Positions 1 to 10,192 of a stretch of 64,000 nt of DNA are shown here, piece after piece (positions within the stretch are counted from its first letter, which is position 1; each line of letters opens with the position of its first letter). Below the pieces are notes generated by a model. It saw only the letters and a list, made by a program, of their open reading frames with translations, made no database searches and had not been told where the DNA came from. Position numbers and translations under genes: made by a program. This DNA comes from Variovorax sp. SG517. GTDB taxonomy: Bacteria > Pseudomonadota > Gammaproteobacteria > Burkholderiales > Burkholderiaceae_C. The stretch is from assembly GCF_013376045.1 (NCBI RefSeq), contig NZ_JABMJG010000007.1, positions 62,001 through 126,000 on the forward strand. The letters are read 5' to 3'.

Positions 1-880
1 GGCCGGCCGCGCGGATAAACCCCTCGATGGGCTCAAGTTGTTCGGGCACGTTGAGCGCGGGCGCGTGACCGCAGGCAGGAACTTCGATCACCTGCAGCCT
101 GCCGGCCGCGCCGGGGCCGCGGCGCTTCATTTCCTCGACCACGCCGGGCAGCACCAGGTCTGACTCGGCTCCGCGCAGGCACAGCACCGGCACCTCGATG
201 GCGTCGTAGTGCGGCCAGATCAGGTAGTCGTTGTCGTGCGCGCTGAACTGCCGGACCATGGCCGGGTCGTAGTGCGGCGTCACGCGGCCGTCGGGCAGGC
301 GGCGCGTGGAGGTCTCGGTCAGGCGGCGCCATTGAGCGTCGCTGAGCCAGCCGTAGGGCTTGTAGACCGTGCGGAAGAAGGCCTCCAGCTCGGCCACCGT
401 ATCGAAGGCGGGCGGACTGCCCGCATAGGCACGGATGCGCTCGATGGCTGGCTGCGCCAGCTCGGGCGCGTTGTCGTTGAGCACCAGGCTCGCGATGCGC
501 GCCTTCATGCGCGGCTCGAAGAGGCCCGACGCGCAGACGGTGCCGATGGCGCCGCCCATCGAGGTGCCGACCCAGTGCACGCGCCCGAGCCGCAGCTCGT
601 CGCACAGCGCGTTGGCGATGCGCGCATAGAACGCGAGCGTGTATTCCTCGTCGGGCAGCGGGCTCCATTGGCTCAGCCCACGGCCGATGGTGTCGGGGCA
701 GATCACGCGGAAGCCGCGCGAGGCGAAATGCTGGGCCAGCTCGTCCATGTCGCGGCCGGTGCGCGCCAGGCCATGCCAGGCGATGACCACGGGGGCCTCG
801 GGCGCGCCCCATTCGAGCCAGTGGATCTCGCGGCCCGCGAGCTGGGCGTAGCGGGACAGGGGAATGTGGTTGTCGCTCAT
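1..880 (-). CDS. Alpha/beta hydrolase (3' end beyond window)
   Basis: This frame runs from an ATG at 880 and leaves the window at base 1, so at least 293 codons are present and the C-terminus is missing. It has the alpha/beta-hydrolase plan: a WHG oxyanion-hole segment near residue 36, the nucleophile elbow GTSMGG near residue 105, and a late GHAP stretch that would supply the catalytic His. No signal peptide is seen, so it is probably cytoplasmic. Its start overlaps the livM stop as ATGA, which implies translational coupling to the transporter. Substrate is unknown. The neighbouring PHA depolymerase makes a short ester or hydroxyacid oligomer a reasonable guess, but that is inference. Confidence 0.8.
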   Translation of the reverse strand, partial: MSDNHIPLSRYAQLAGREIHWLEWGAPEAPVVIAWHGLARTGRDMDELAQHFASRGFRVICPDTIGRGLSQWSPLPDEEYTLAFYARIANALCDELRLGRVHWVGTSMGGAIGTVCASGLFEPRMKARIASLVLNDNAPELAQPAIERIRAYAGSPPAFDTVAELEAFFRTVYKPYGWLSDAQWRRLTETSTRRLPDGRVTPHYDPAMVRQFSAHDNDYLIWPHYDAIEVPVLCLRGAESDLVLPGVVEEMKRRGPGAAGRLQVIEVPACGHAPALNVPEQLEPIEGFIRAAG

Positions 881-1944
881 CGCGTTGCCCTTGCTCGCAG
901 TTTTCCGACGATGCCGGTGGGGAAGTAATAGACGGAAAGAACGAACAGCACGCCCAGCCACAGCAGCCAGCGGTCGGGCGACAGCAGCGCCGCCAGCCAC
1001 GGCAGGCCACTGGCGGCCTCGTTGCCGATGCGCAGCAGGTCCTGCAGGTAGCTCTGCGCCACCACGAAGAGCACCGCGCCGATGGCAGCGCCGTAGATGG
1101 TGCCCATGCCGCCGATCACCACGATCAGCAGCACGTCGATCATGATCTCGAAGCTCAGCGAGGTGTCGGGCCCGTTGTAGCGCAGCCAGATCGCGAGCAT
1201 CGCGCCGGCCAGCGTGGCGAAGAGCGCCGACAGCACCGCGGCCGTGGTGCGATACACCACCACGCGGTAGCCGATGGCCTCGGCGCGGAACTCGTTCTCG
1301 CGTATCGCCTGCAGCACGCGGCCAAAGGGCGAGTTCACGATGCGCAGCAGCGCCAGCACCAGCACCACCGCCGCCACGAACAGCAGGTAGTAGCACAGCA
1401 GGCGGCCGTCGAGCGAGACGCCGAGGAAAGGCTCTTCGGCGAACTCGAAGCTAGGCGAGATCAGCTCCGGCAGCTTGAAGGTCAGGCCGTCCTCGCCGCC
1501 GGTGAAGTCCGACAGCTGCGAAGCCAGCGTCTGGAAGGCCGAGGCCACGGCCAGCGTGATCATCGCGAAGAAGATCGCGCGAACCCGCAGCGAGAACAGG
1601 CCGATGGCGAACGACAGCACCAGCGAGATCGCCAGCGACGCGCCCAGCCCCACCAGCACCGAGCCCCAGTTGGGCCCGAGCCGCGAGGCCGAAATGGCGA
1701 TGCCGTAGGCCCCGATGCCGAAGAACATGGTGTGCGCGAAACTCACGATGCCCGTGTAGCCCAGCAGCAGGTCGAAGCTGGCCACCAGCACCACGAACAC
1801 CAGGATCTTGGCCGCGACGCTCAGCGCCTTCACGCCGGGGAAGATGAATGGCGCGAAGGCCAGCGCGACGAACACCGCCAGCAGCAGCACGGCGAGCAGC
1901 CGGCTGCGGGGCATGTCGTTGGAGAGGAGTCGTTTCAGGAACAT
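877..1944 (-). CDS. livM: Branched-chain-type ABC transporter permease LivM
   Basis: This 355-residue polytopic membrane protein matches the LivM family in length and pattern. It has several hydrophobic helices, and the GYTGIVSFAHTMFFGIGAY-type segment characteristic of LivM/LivH permeases lies near residue 65. It would form the inner-membrane channel with LivH. It starts 19 bases after livH and its stop overlaps the start of the hydrolase gene. The Liv family also carries amides, urea and aromatic or hydroxy acids, so the substrate need not be a branched-chain amino acid here. Confidence 0.9.
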   Translation of the reverse strand: MFLKRLLSNDMPRSRLLAVLLLAVFVALAFAPFIFPGVKALSVAAKILVFVVLVASFDLLLGYTGIVSFAHTMFFGIGAYGIAISASRLGPNWGSVLVGLGASLAISLVLSFAIGLFSLRVRAIFFAMITLAVASAFQTLASQLSDFTGGEDGLTFKLPELISPSFEFAEEPFLGVSLDGRLLCYYLLFVAAVVLVLALLRIVNSPFGRVLQAIRENEFRAEAIGYRVVVYRTTAAVLSALFATLAGAMLAIWLRYNGPDTSLSFEIMIDVLLIVVIGGMGTIYGAAIGAVLFVVAQSYLQDLLRIGNEAASGLPWLAALLSPDRWLLWLGVLFVLSVYYFPTGIVGKLRARATR

Positions 1945-1963
1945 GTTTTCTTCCTCCCCTTCT

Positions 1964-2947
1964 TCAACGGTTCGCCACCGGGTACACGCCCTGCGGGCGC
2001 CACAGCAGCACGGCCACCATCAGGAAAATGCTCGCGAACTGCGTGAGCGTGGGCAGCAGGAAGCCCACGTAGTTGGTCATCAGCCCCACCAGCAGCGCGC
2101 CGATGAGCGCCCCGCCCGTCGAGCCCAGCCCGCCGATGATGATCACGATGAAGATCAGCACGTTGACCTGCGCGCCCATCTGCGGCACCAGGTTCTGCTG
2201 GAACAGCCCCCACATCACGCCGCCCAGGCCGGCCAGCGCGCTGCCGACCACGAACACGCCGACGAAGAGGCGCCCGATGCGGTAGCCGAGAGACTCGACC
2301 ATCTCTCGGTCTTGCACGCCGGCACGGATGAGCAGGCCGATCTTGGTGCGCCCCAGCGTCCATGCGAGCACGCCGAACACCACCACGCCCACGGCCACCG
2401 CGAGCAGGCGGTACTTGCTGATGGCCGCATCGCCCACCAGCAGCGAGCCGCGCAGCGCCTCGGGCAGCGGCAGCGGAACCTGCGCCGGGCCCCAGATCAC
2501 CTTGATGAGCTCCTCGCCGATGATCATGCCGCCCATGGTGATGAGGATCTGCTTCAGATGCTGGCCGTACACCGGCCGCACGATGAAGCGCTCGAAGGCC
2601 AGCCCGACTGCGCCGGCCATGGCCATCGCGACCAGCATCGCCGGGAACACCGCCACCAGATTGCGCCACAGCTCGCCGGAGCCCGTCCAGTCGCCCATCA
2701 GGCCGAGCACGCTGCTGGCCACGAAGGCGCCCAGCGCGATGAACACGCCGTGGCCGAAGTTCAGCACGTCCATCAGACCGAACACCAGCGTGAGGCCCGA
2801 GGCGATGATGAAGATGATCATGCCCATGGCGAGCCCCGCCACCGTGAGCGTGAGCCAGGTGGAGAAAGAGCCGGTGAGCGGCAGCGCGGCCAGTGCGAGC
2901 GCTGGGGCCAGCAGCAACGGCCGCCAGTCGAATTCGAGTTTCTTCAT
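1964..2947 (-). CDS. livH: Branched-chain-type ABC transporter permease LivH
   Basis: This 327-residue protein is the LivH-type permease. It has a short cytoplasmic N-terminus, about eight hydrophobic segments, and the LTLVFGLMDVLNFGHG motif near residue 50 that typifies the family. A second glycine-rich motif, GGLGSTGGALIGA, lies in the C-terminal third. Its ATG overlaps the livF stop as ATGA, so LivF and LivH synthesis is probably coupled. With LivM it forms the membrane part of the importer energised by LivF and LivG. Confidence 0.9.
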   Translation of the reverse strand: MKKLEFDWRPLLLAPALALAALPLTGSFSTWLTLTVAGLAMGMIIFIIASGLTLVFGLMDVLNFGHGVFIALGAFVASSVLGLMGDWTGSGELWRNLVAVFPAMLVAMAMAGAVGLAFERFIVRPVYGQHLKQILITMGGMIIGEELIKVIWGPAQVPLPLPEALRGSLLVGDAAISKYRLLAVAVGVVVFGVLAWTLGRTKIGLLIRAGVQDREMVESLGYRIGRLFVGVFVVGSALAGLGGVMWGLFQQNLVPQMGAQVNVLIFIVIIIGGLGSTGGALIGALLVGLMTNYVGFLLPTLTQFASIFLMVAVLLWRPQGVYPVANR

Positions 2948-3672
2948 AGAGCCAGTCCGAGCAGCGATTGCTGAAGTTGCGCGTTAGCAGAAAACTCCGC
3001 CATGGAGCCCGCATGCACCACGCGCCCGTTGTCCATCACCGCGACGGTGTCGCCCAGGCGCTGGGCGAAGTTGATGTTCTGCTCCACCAGCAGGATCGTC
3101 ACGCCGCTGCGCTTGAGCTCGGCGAAGGCGTCGATCATGTTGTTGATCATCACGGGCGCGAGGCCCTTGCTGGGCTCGTCGATGATGAGCAACTCGCGCG
3201 GTTCCACGATCGCGCGCGAGACCGCCAGCATCTGCTTCTGCCCGCCCGAGAGCTTGCCCGCCGGGTGGTTCCAGAATTTCTCGACCGCGGGGAAGAGCTT
3301 GAAGATCCACTTCAGCCGCGTGTCGTCGATCTGCGCCGCGTTCTTCGCGCCGCGCGCTGCCAGCAGCATGTTCTCCTTCACCGTGAGGTCGGAGAAGATG
3401 CCCATGTTCTCGGGCACGTAGGCGATGCCCAGGCCGGCGATCTGCGGCGTGTGCTGCGTGGTGATTTCCTTGTCACCAAAACGCACCCTGCCCTGCGACG
3501 CATGCCACAGGCCCATGATGGTTCGCAGCGTGGTCGTCTTGCCCGCGCCGTTGCGGCCCAGCAGCATGGTGAGCTGCCCGCGCGGCACGGCGAGGTCGAC
3601 GCCGTGGAGGATGTGATACGCCCCGATGTGCGTGTGCACGCCCTCGAGGGTCAGCAGGTTGTTCGTGCTCAT
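2944..3672 (-). CDS. livF: ABC transporter ATP-binding protein LivF
   Basis: This 242-residue ABC ATPase has Walker A GRNGAGKTTT near residue 38, signature LSGGQKQML near 140, and Walker B LLIIDEPSKGLAP. The SKGLAP continuation is typical of LivF. The chosen start, MSTNNLLTLEG, overlaps the livG stop as ATGA; longer versions of the frame read back into livG and are not credible. It powers the LivHM permease together with LivG. The five transporter and hydrolase genes from livG to the end of the window are packed as one operon. Confidence 0.92.
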   Translation of the reverse strand: MSTNNLLTLEGVHTHIGAYHILHGVDLAVPRGQLTMLLGRNGAGKTTTLRTIMGLWHASQGRVRFGDKEITTQHTPQIAGLGIAYVPENMGIFSDLTVKENMLLAARGAKNAAQIDDTRLKWIFKLFPAVEKFWNHPAGKLSGGQKQMLAVSRAIVEPRELLIIDEPSKGLAPVMINNMIDAFAELKRSGVTILLVEQNINFAQRLGDTVAVMDNGRVVHAGSMAEFSANAQLQQSLLGLAL

Positions 3673-4433
3673 GCGGCCTCCTTCGAAACGCCCAGGTAGG
3701 CCTCCTGAACCACCGGCGAGGCGATCACCTCGGCCGGCTCCCCGTCGGCCACCAGCGTGCCGTTGTGCAGCACGATGATGCGGTCGGCGAGCTCGCGCAC
3801 CACGTCCATCTTGTGCTCGACCAGCAGGATGGTCTTGGTCTTGTCCTTCTTGAGCTTGCGGATCAGGTCGAGGATGACGGGCGCCTCGGCCGCGTTCATG
3901 CCGGCCGTGGGCTCGTCGAACATGAAGACCTTGGGCTCCAGCGCCATCAGCAGCGCCACTTCCAGCTTGCGCTGGTCGCCATGCGGCAGGCTCGCCACCG
4001 TGGCGTGCTCGCGCGACTTCAGCGCCACCTCGGCCAGGATCTGGTCGGCGCGCTCGGTCAGCGCCTTGTGGTCGCTCCAGATGCTCCACAGGTTGAGCCC
4101 GCGCCGGTGCGCGCCGTCGCGCGTGGCCTGCACCGCGAGGCGCACGTTCTCCAGCACCGTGAGGTTGGGGAACAGGTTGGTGAGCTGGAAGGCCCGCCCC
4201 AGCCCCGCGTGCGTGCGCGCCGAGGGGGACAGGCCCGACAACGACTGCCCGTCGAGCGACACCGTGCCCGCGCTCGCCTTGAGCTGGCCCGAGATCAGGT
4301 TGAAGTAGGTGGTCTTGCCCGCGCCGTTGGGGCCGACGATGGCCGTCAGCGTGCCCGGCGCGAAGGCGCAGCTCACGCTGTTGACGGCCACGTGCCCGCC
4401 GAAGCGGATGGTCAGATCTCGGGTCTCAAGCAT
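3669..4433 (-). CDS. livG: ABC transporter ATP-binding protein LivG
   Basis: This 254-residue ABC ATPase of the LivG subgroup has Walker A GPNGAGKTTYF near residue 34 and Walker B FMFDEPTAGM near residue 170. The Q-loop region is followed by the long FQLTNLFPNLTVLENV segment usual for LivG. The ABC signature is degenerate (LPHGDQRKLE), as in many LivG proteins. It is the first gene of the ATPase-permease block and lies 49 bases downstream of the PHA depolymerase gene on the same strand, so read-through from that gene is possible. Confidence 0.92.
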   Translation of the reverse strand: MLETRDLTIRFGGHVAVNSVSCAFAPGTLTAIVGPNGAGKTTYFNLISGQLKASAGTVSLDGQSLSGLSPSARTHAGLGRAFQLTNLFPNLTVLENVRLAVQATRDGAHRRGLNLWSIWSDHKALTERADQILAEVALKSREHATVASLPHGDQRKLEVALLMALEPKVFMFDEPTAGMNAAEAPVILDLIRKLKKDKTKTILLVEHKMDVVRELADRIIVLHNGTLVADGEPAEVIASPVVQEAYLGVSKEAA

Positions 4434-4482
4434 CGTCGTTGGTCATTGCGAATCGGAAAACAGGAAAGAAGACCGGCCTGCC

Positions 4483-5943
4483 TCAACAGGTCCCGATCAC
4501 GTAGTAGTTGGGCCCCGTCTGCTTCAGCGTGGTCGTCACGTAGATGTTCCACAGGCCCATCGACTGGTTCGAGCCGTACGCATAGGTCAGGCCGTACAAG
4601 GCATAGGCCCGCCCGGCGATGGTGTGCGTGTAGTTGCTCGCGGTGTAGCAGGTGCCGCCGCTGCCGCCTCCGGTGGTGGTGCCGGTGGCAGCCGACGACA
4701 TGGCGCCCTCGACGTTGCTCGCGTTCAGCGCGGACACGGTCCAGCTGTAGGTGGTCGAGGCGGCCAGGCCGGTGTCGGTGTAGCTGGTGGTGGTCACCGG
4801 CGAGGCGTTGACCTTGCTGCCGCCGCGGTACACGTTGTAGCCGCTGGCGCCGCTCACGGCGTTCCAGGCGATCACCATGCTGTTGGCGGTCGCGCCCGAT
4901 GTGCCCACGCCGGTGGGCGCGGGCAGGCCGCTGCCGCCCGAGGAGCCGGTGACGCGGTCGATCATCGCCTTCATCGCGGCCATCTGCGGGCCCGACTTCT
5001 TCGCGTAGTTGGCGTTGTCGTAGCCCCACCAGTCCCAGCAGCTGTTGGTGGCCGCCGTGCTGGTCTGCGGGTAGATCAGCACGATGTTGTTGGTGTCGGC
5101 CCAGCGGTTGTAGCCGGTCTTGCGCACGTACTGGTCGCTCACGTCGGTGTAGTTCTGCTTGCAGCCGTGCAGCACCAGGTGCACGCGGCACGAGGTGGTG
5201 GTGCAGGCCTGCGGCACGTAGATCCAGCCCGTGGCGGCCATGCCGTGGCCGGAGATGAATTCCGACTGGTTGAACTCGGTGAAGGTGCCGCCCAGCGTGC
5301 CGTTGTTGCGCGGGTTCAGCGGGCCGTAGAGCTGCGTGAGGATCTCGCCCGCAAGGTCGAAGCCGCAGTTGTTGATGTAGGGCGCGGCCGTGGTGCTGCA
5401 GGCGCTGCCGTAGTCGTCGGTGACCATCGCGTGGCCCGCGCCGATGTTGTTCTTGTAGACCACGTTGGCCGCGGGCACGAAGCTCTGGTAGTAGGTCTTG
5501 AGGTCGTCCATCACCGGCTGCTTGACGGTGTTGTCCGAGGTGCCCGAGAACATGTAGACCTTGGAGCCGCTCATGTTCGACACCGGGTCGATCGCGCCGC
5601 TGGCGGCCCAGCTGTTGGTGGTGCTCACGAGCGAGGACACCGGGATGCTGGTGCTGTGCGTCATGCAGCGCCCCGTGGCATTGAGCACCGAACCTTCGGC
5701 GCAGTAGTAAGGCCCACCGGCCACCACGCCCGCGCCGCGCTTGAAGGTGGCCGAGTACGCCACGTGCAGTTGCACCGCCATGAAGCCGCCGGCCGACAGG
5801 CCCGACACGCTCACCTCCGCCGGGTTGGCACCGAGCGCGGGCAGCGGCACCGCCGCCTGCGCGGCATGCGCCGCCACCGTCATCGCCGCGGCCGCGGCGA
5901 GCGCCTTCCAGTTCTTCCACTTCTTCCATTTCATCGCTTGCAT
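4483..5943 (-). CDS. Extracellular PHA depolymerase, type 2 catalytic domain
   Basis: This secreted polyester hydrolase has 486 residues. An N-terminal signal peptide ends at an alanine-rich AHAAQA. The lipase box GLSAGG lies close to the mature N-terminus, as in type 2 short-chain-length PHA depolymerases. An Esterase/PHB depolymerase domain with a VLHGCKQ segment follows, then a fibronectin type III linker and a C-terminal domain bounded by two cysteines that resembles substrate-binding tails. I chose MQAMKWKK as start because AAGGAGA precedes it; the longer frame adds 51 unlikely residues. The enzyme should cleave poly(3-hydroxybutyrate) outside the cell. Its place inside a Liv transporter block suggests uptake of the released acids, which is inference. 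Confidence 0.88.
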   Translation of the reverse strand: MQAMKWKKWKNWKALAAAAAMTVAAHAAQAAVPLPALGANPAEVSVSGLSAGGFMAVQLHVAYSATFKRGAGVVAGGPYYCAEGSVLNATGRCMTHSTSIPVSSLVSTTNSWAASGAIDPVSNMSGSKVYMFSGTSDNTVKQPVMDDLKTYYQSFVPAANVVYKNNIGAGHAMVTDDYGSACSTTAAPYINNCGFDLAGEILTQLYGPLNPRNNGTLGGTFTEFNQSEFISGHGMAATGWIYVPQACTTTSCRVHLVLHGCKQNYTDVSDQYVRKTGYNRWADTNNIVLIYPQTSTAATNSCWDWWGYDNANYAKKSGPQMAAMKAMIDRVTGSSGGSGLPAPTGVGTSGATANSMVIAWNAVSGASGYNVYRGGSKVNASPVTTTSYTDTGLAASTTYSWTVSALNASNVEGAMSSAATGTTTGGGSGGTCYTASNYTHTIAGRAYALYGLTYAYGSNQSMGLWNIYVTTTLKQTGPNYYVIGTC

Positions 5944-6089
5944 CGCTGTCTCCTTGTGTTGTGGGTATCGAACGCTTGCTTTGCTGACTGACGAATCGAA
6001 TCGGCCGAGGGAACAACACGCCGCCGCGAAGAAATGCGCAGGCTGGCGCTTCGCCCGGCGGCCATCCGGGGCGAACTTGGAACATTCAA

Positions 6090-6180
6090 GGAACACCGCG
6101 GAACCGGCTTTGCCGGGCCGCAGGTGTTGCCCCCGGTAGGGGGTTGGCGTAGCGACACGAAGTGCGCGCAGCCTGGGGGC
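6090..6180 (+). repeat. Dispersed intergenic repeat, copy A
   Basis: About 90 bases nearly identical to 54301-54391 and, over the second half, to the reverse complement of 20816-20883. The core is a C5/G5 inverted repeat followed by a conserved block containing AGCGACACGAAGTGCGCG and ending in CCTGGGGG. It lies between the binding-protein gene and the PHA depolymerase gene. The G/C hairpin could form in RNA, but no U-run follows. From memory, similar elements recur in Comamonadaceae genomes. Confidence 0.8.
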
Positions 6181-6186
6181 GAGTTC

Positions 6187-7377
6187 TTACCTCTTGTTCT
6201 TGATGGGGATGTCCATCTCTTCAGGCTTGATCTCGTGCACCAGCTCCGGCACGCCCCAGGCGAACGCCGGGTCGACCTTGATCTTGAAGTGGTACATCGA
6301 CTGCATCGCCTGGTGGTCTTCCTTGCGGAAGGTCATCTTGCCCTTGGGCGTGTCGAAGCTCATGCCTTCCATCGTGCTGATGAGCTTGTTGGTGTTGGTG
6401 TCGCCGTTGGTCTTCTTCAGCGCCGTCACCACCGCCATCGCGGCGGAGAAGCCGCCGGCAGTGAAGAAGTCGGGCGGCGTCTTGAATTCCTTGTAGTGGG
6501 CCGAGACCATCGCCTCGTTCACCGGGTTCTTCGGAATGCCGAAGTAGTAGTAGGCCGCGCCCTCCATGCCCGGCAGCGCCTTGTAGGCAGCCATGGCCGG
6601 CAGGATGTTGCCGCCGGTGGCGATCTCGATGCCGTAGCGCTTGAGGTCGAGGTCGACGATCTTGAACGGGTTGCCCGCGCCCGCCCAGACGATCCAGATG
6701 ATCTTGCGGCCCGGCTGGTCCTTGAGCTTGTCGATCAGGCGCTGCGCGCCGGCCGTGAAGTCGGTGGTGGTGGGCGGAAGGTATTCCTCATGGACCAGCT
6801 TGGCCTTCTTGAGCGCGGCACCGAAGGCCTTCACGCCGTCACGGCCAAAGGCGTTGTCCTGCGCCAGCGTGGCGACGGTGACGCCGGGCTTGTCGATGGC
6901 CACCGCGTTGGAGATCGCGTCCTGGCTCGAATTGCGGCCGGTGCGGAAGATGTACTTGTTCCACTTGTCGCCGGTGATCGAATCGGCCACCGCGGGCTCG
7001 ACGATCAGGATCTTCTTGTATTCCTCGGCCACCGGCAGCATCGCCAGCGCGACGCCCGAGGCGGTCGGGCCCACGGCCAGCGCGGCCTTGTCGTCGGAAT
7101 ACGCGGCCGCCAGCAGCGACTTGCCGAGGTCGGGCTTGCCCTGGTCGTCCTTCTCGATGACCACCAGCTTCTTGCCGTTGATCGTCATCGTGCCGCCGGT
7201 GGCGTAGTCCAGGCCCATCATGAAGCCGGTCTGGGTCTGCTTGCCGTAGGCCTCCAGCGCGCCGGTCTTGCTGTAGATGTGGGCGATGCGGATTTCGTTG
7301 GACTGAGCCCAGGCCGGAGCAGTGGCCGCGGTGCAGGCGGCGAGCGCGGCCAGGGCGACGAGGTGGCGACGGTTCAT
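6187..7377 (-). CDS. Liv-type ABC transporter periplasmic binding protein
   Basis: This 396-residue type I periplasmic binding protein belongs to the branched-chain amino acid class. The start MNRRHLVALAAL is preceded by GGAGACAA and gives a clean signal peptide ending in APAWA; the longer frame adds 16 residues and masks it. The mature part begins NEIRIAHIYSKTGALE, typical of LivK-like receptors. It supplies ligand to LivHMGF encoded downstream on the same strand, with the depolymerase gene and a dispersed repeat in between. The ligand cannot be read from sequence. Confidence 0.88.
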   Translation of the reverse strand: MNRRHLVALAALAACTAATAPAWAQSNEIRIAHIYSKTGALEAYGKQTQTGFMMGLDYATGGTMTINGKKLVVIEKDDQGKPDLGKSLLAAAYSDDKAALAVGPTASGVALAMLPVAEEYKKILIVEPAVADSITGDKWNKYIFRTGRNSSQDAISNAVAIDKPGVTVATLAQDNAFGRDGVKAFGAALKKAKLVHEEYLPPTTTDFTAGAQRLIDKLKDQPGRKIIWIVWAGAGNPFKIVDLDLKRYGIEIATGGNILPAMAAYKALPGMEGAAYYYFGIPKNPVNEAMVSAHYKEFKTPPDFFTAGGFSAAMAVVTALKKTNGDTNTNKLISTMEGMSFDTPKGKMTFRKEDHQAMQSMYHFKIKVDPAFAWGVPELVHEIKPEEMDIPIKNKR

Positions 7378-7509
7378 TCTTTGTCTCCTGAAAAAGGTGA
7401 CTGAATATTGCACAGTTCGTGCCATCCGCTAAGCCATTGATAACAAACGCTTCTCCATTCGGGAGAAGCGCTTTCCGGCTGAATTCAGAACACTTGCAAT
7501 GTCTGAATT

Positions 7510-7797
7510 TCAGTCGATTGCCTGATTTTCAGTCAGGGTTTTCGCGGAGGCCTTGCGCTGGGCGATCCACTGCTCGAACTGCCGCTCGGCCTGCATCCGG
7601 AACTCGTTGCGCGCATGGTTGCAGGCCGCGTGCGCGAGTCGCCGATGCTTCGACGAGCGGATGCCGCCGAAGGTCGAATCGACCAGATGCTCGACGGTGG
7701 CGGATTCCGGCCGGCCCGCGGGCTCGTCGAAGTCCATGGTCAGGCCGCACCAATGGCAGTTGGGGCCGAAGGTGGAGCGTAGGGCCTTGACGCTCAT
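7510..7797 (-). CDS. Small HNH-type zinc protein
   Basis: A 95-residue protein with a compact HNH arrangement: CHWCG near residue 17, ATVEHLVD near residue 38 (the first His), and a late HAACNHARNE segment with Cys, His and Asn. This matches small HNH endonuclease-like proteins of about 100 residues. An ATG at 7797, following AAGGAG, is the better start; a GTG at 7809 overlaps that ribosome-binding site. The ATG overlaps the stop of the gene remnant upstream as ATGA. Function is unknown; small HNH proteins can be nucleases or non-catalytic zinc proteins. Confidence 0.65.
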   Translation of the reverse strand: MSVKALRSTFGPNCHWCGLTMDFDEPAGRPESATVEHLVDSTFGGIRSSKHRRLAHAACNHARNEFRMQAERQFEQWIAQRKASAKTLTENQAID

Positions 7798-7979
7798 AGG
7801 ATTGCGCACTCCTTGATTTTCAGGCGCATCGATGTGCAGTCGGCGCCCGAAACGAAGTAGACCAGCCTCATCCGATAGCTGCCCCTGCAGATCGAGCTCC
7901 AGACCTCGGGCACCTTGAGTTGCTGCTTGCTGCAGCAGTGCGGGAAGGGGTCTTGGTCATCGGGATATCGGGTGGGGTT
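7794..7979 (-). pseudogene. Remnant frame ending in ATGA overlap with HNH gene
   Basis: An open frame of 61 codons that looks protein-like (HCCSKQQ near its start, then WSSICRGSYRMRLVYF and a Cys-containing tail) but has no ATG. An in-frame stop at 7980-7982 lies just upstream. Its own stop overlaps the HNH start, the usual mark of an operon gene. The simplest reading is a gene whose 5' end was lost, or a frameshifted gene. A GTG about 22 codons in could start a short 39-residue product, but no ribosome-binding site is visible. No family recognised. Confidence 0.35.
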
Positions 7980-8015
7980 TCATCCAGGGCGGGAGTATCG
8001 CCCGGCCTTCGGGCC

Positions 8016-8527
8016 TCAGTGCCCCTCGCTCACACCCTCGACCCAGTAGAGCTGCTTGTGGCCCCTGCCCTCATAGACTCTTTGGTAGTAGTCGGCGACC
8101 CGACGGCTCTCGTACTCGTGCATCAGGATGCGGTTGCCGTTGTCGTCCAGCCGAAAGAGGCGGCAGGGCTCCAGATCCTTCGTGTAGACAGGATATTTCG
8201 TCCGCAAGAGTTCCACCATGAAAGCCTCGACGTGTATCTCGAACGCTCTCAATTCAAGAAAATCAAGCACAGCCTCGATCTCCAGGCACTCGAGGTAGAT
8301 GTTGAACAAGTCGATGGACTTGTGGCGCTCAAGAGTGATCCTGTGCCCCCAAGGAAGCTCAAAGAACCATAGCTCGACCGGTCCCGGCGCATCCCAGTCA
8401 GCGGGTTGATCCAAGTGCTTTGCGCCGAATCGCCTGACGAACTCCGGGTACGGCATCTCGACGGCAATCAAGCGCTCGCCAGCCTCGATGTCGCCGCGGC
8501 CGATCTGGCGCATGGCAGGCAGCGGCC

Positions 8528-8531
<4 letters not shown>
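8016..8531 (-). CDS. Hypothetical protein coupled to sigma-54 activator
   Basis: This 171-residue soluble protein has no recognised family. It is rich in acidic and aromatic residues, with no signal peptide or membrane segment. Its ATG overlaps the stop of the sigma-54 activator as ATGA, so the two are very likely co-translated. The middle part (IYLECLEIEAVLDFLELRAFEIHVEAF) is alternating hydrophobic and acidic and probably helical. The composition resembles small immunity-type or adaptor proteins, but that is only an impression. Confidence 0.55.
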
Positions 8532-10066
<1,535 letters not shown>

Positions 10067-10162
10067 GGCGGAATCGTAGCGCGGGCCGGATCCGCACCTT
10101 AAGTCTTAAGGATTCGCTTCGGCGAGCACAGGTCGGCAAAGACCTTCAGGAAGCCTTAAGTT

Positions 10163-10178
10163 AATCAATCGTTTGATT
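10163..10178. promoter_or_regulatory. Candidate TetR operator
   Basis: A perfect inverted repeat, AATCAA-TCGT-TTGATT, lies 15 bases upstream of the likely TetR start in the divergent region between the sigma-54 activator and the efflux operon. Position and symmetry fit an autoregulatory TetR-family operator. Three CTTAAG palindromes stand just upstream (10098-10160). No binding data are implied. Confidence 0.5.
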
Positions 10179-10192
10179 TTGTGCGTGGTGTA

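Noticed and set aside
4309..5991. A 560-codon plus-strand frame opposite livG and the PHA depolymerase
   Set aside because: It is a Val/Ala/Gly/His-rich antisense translation of two well-supported genes.
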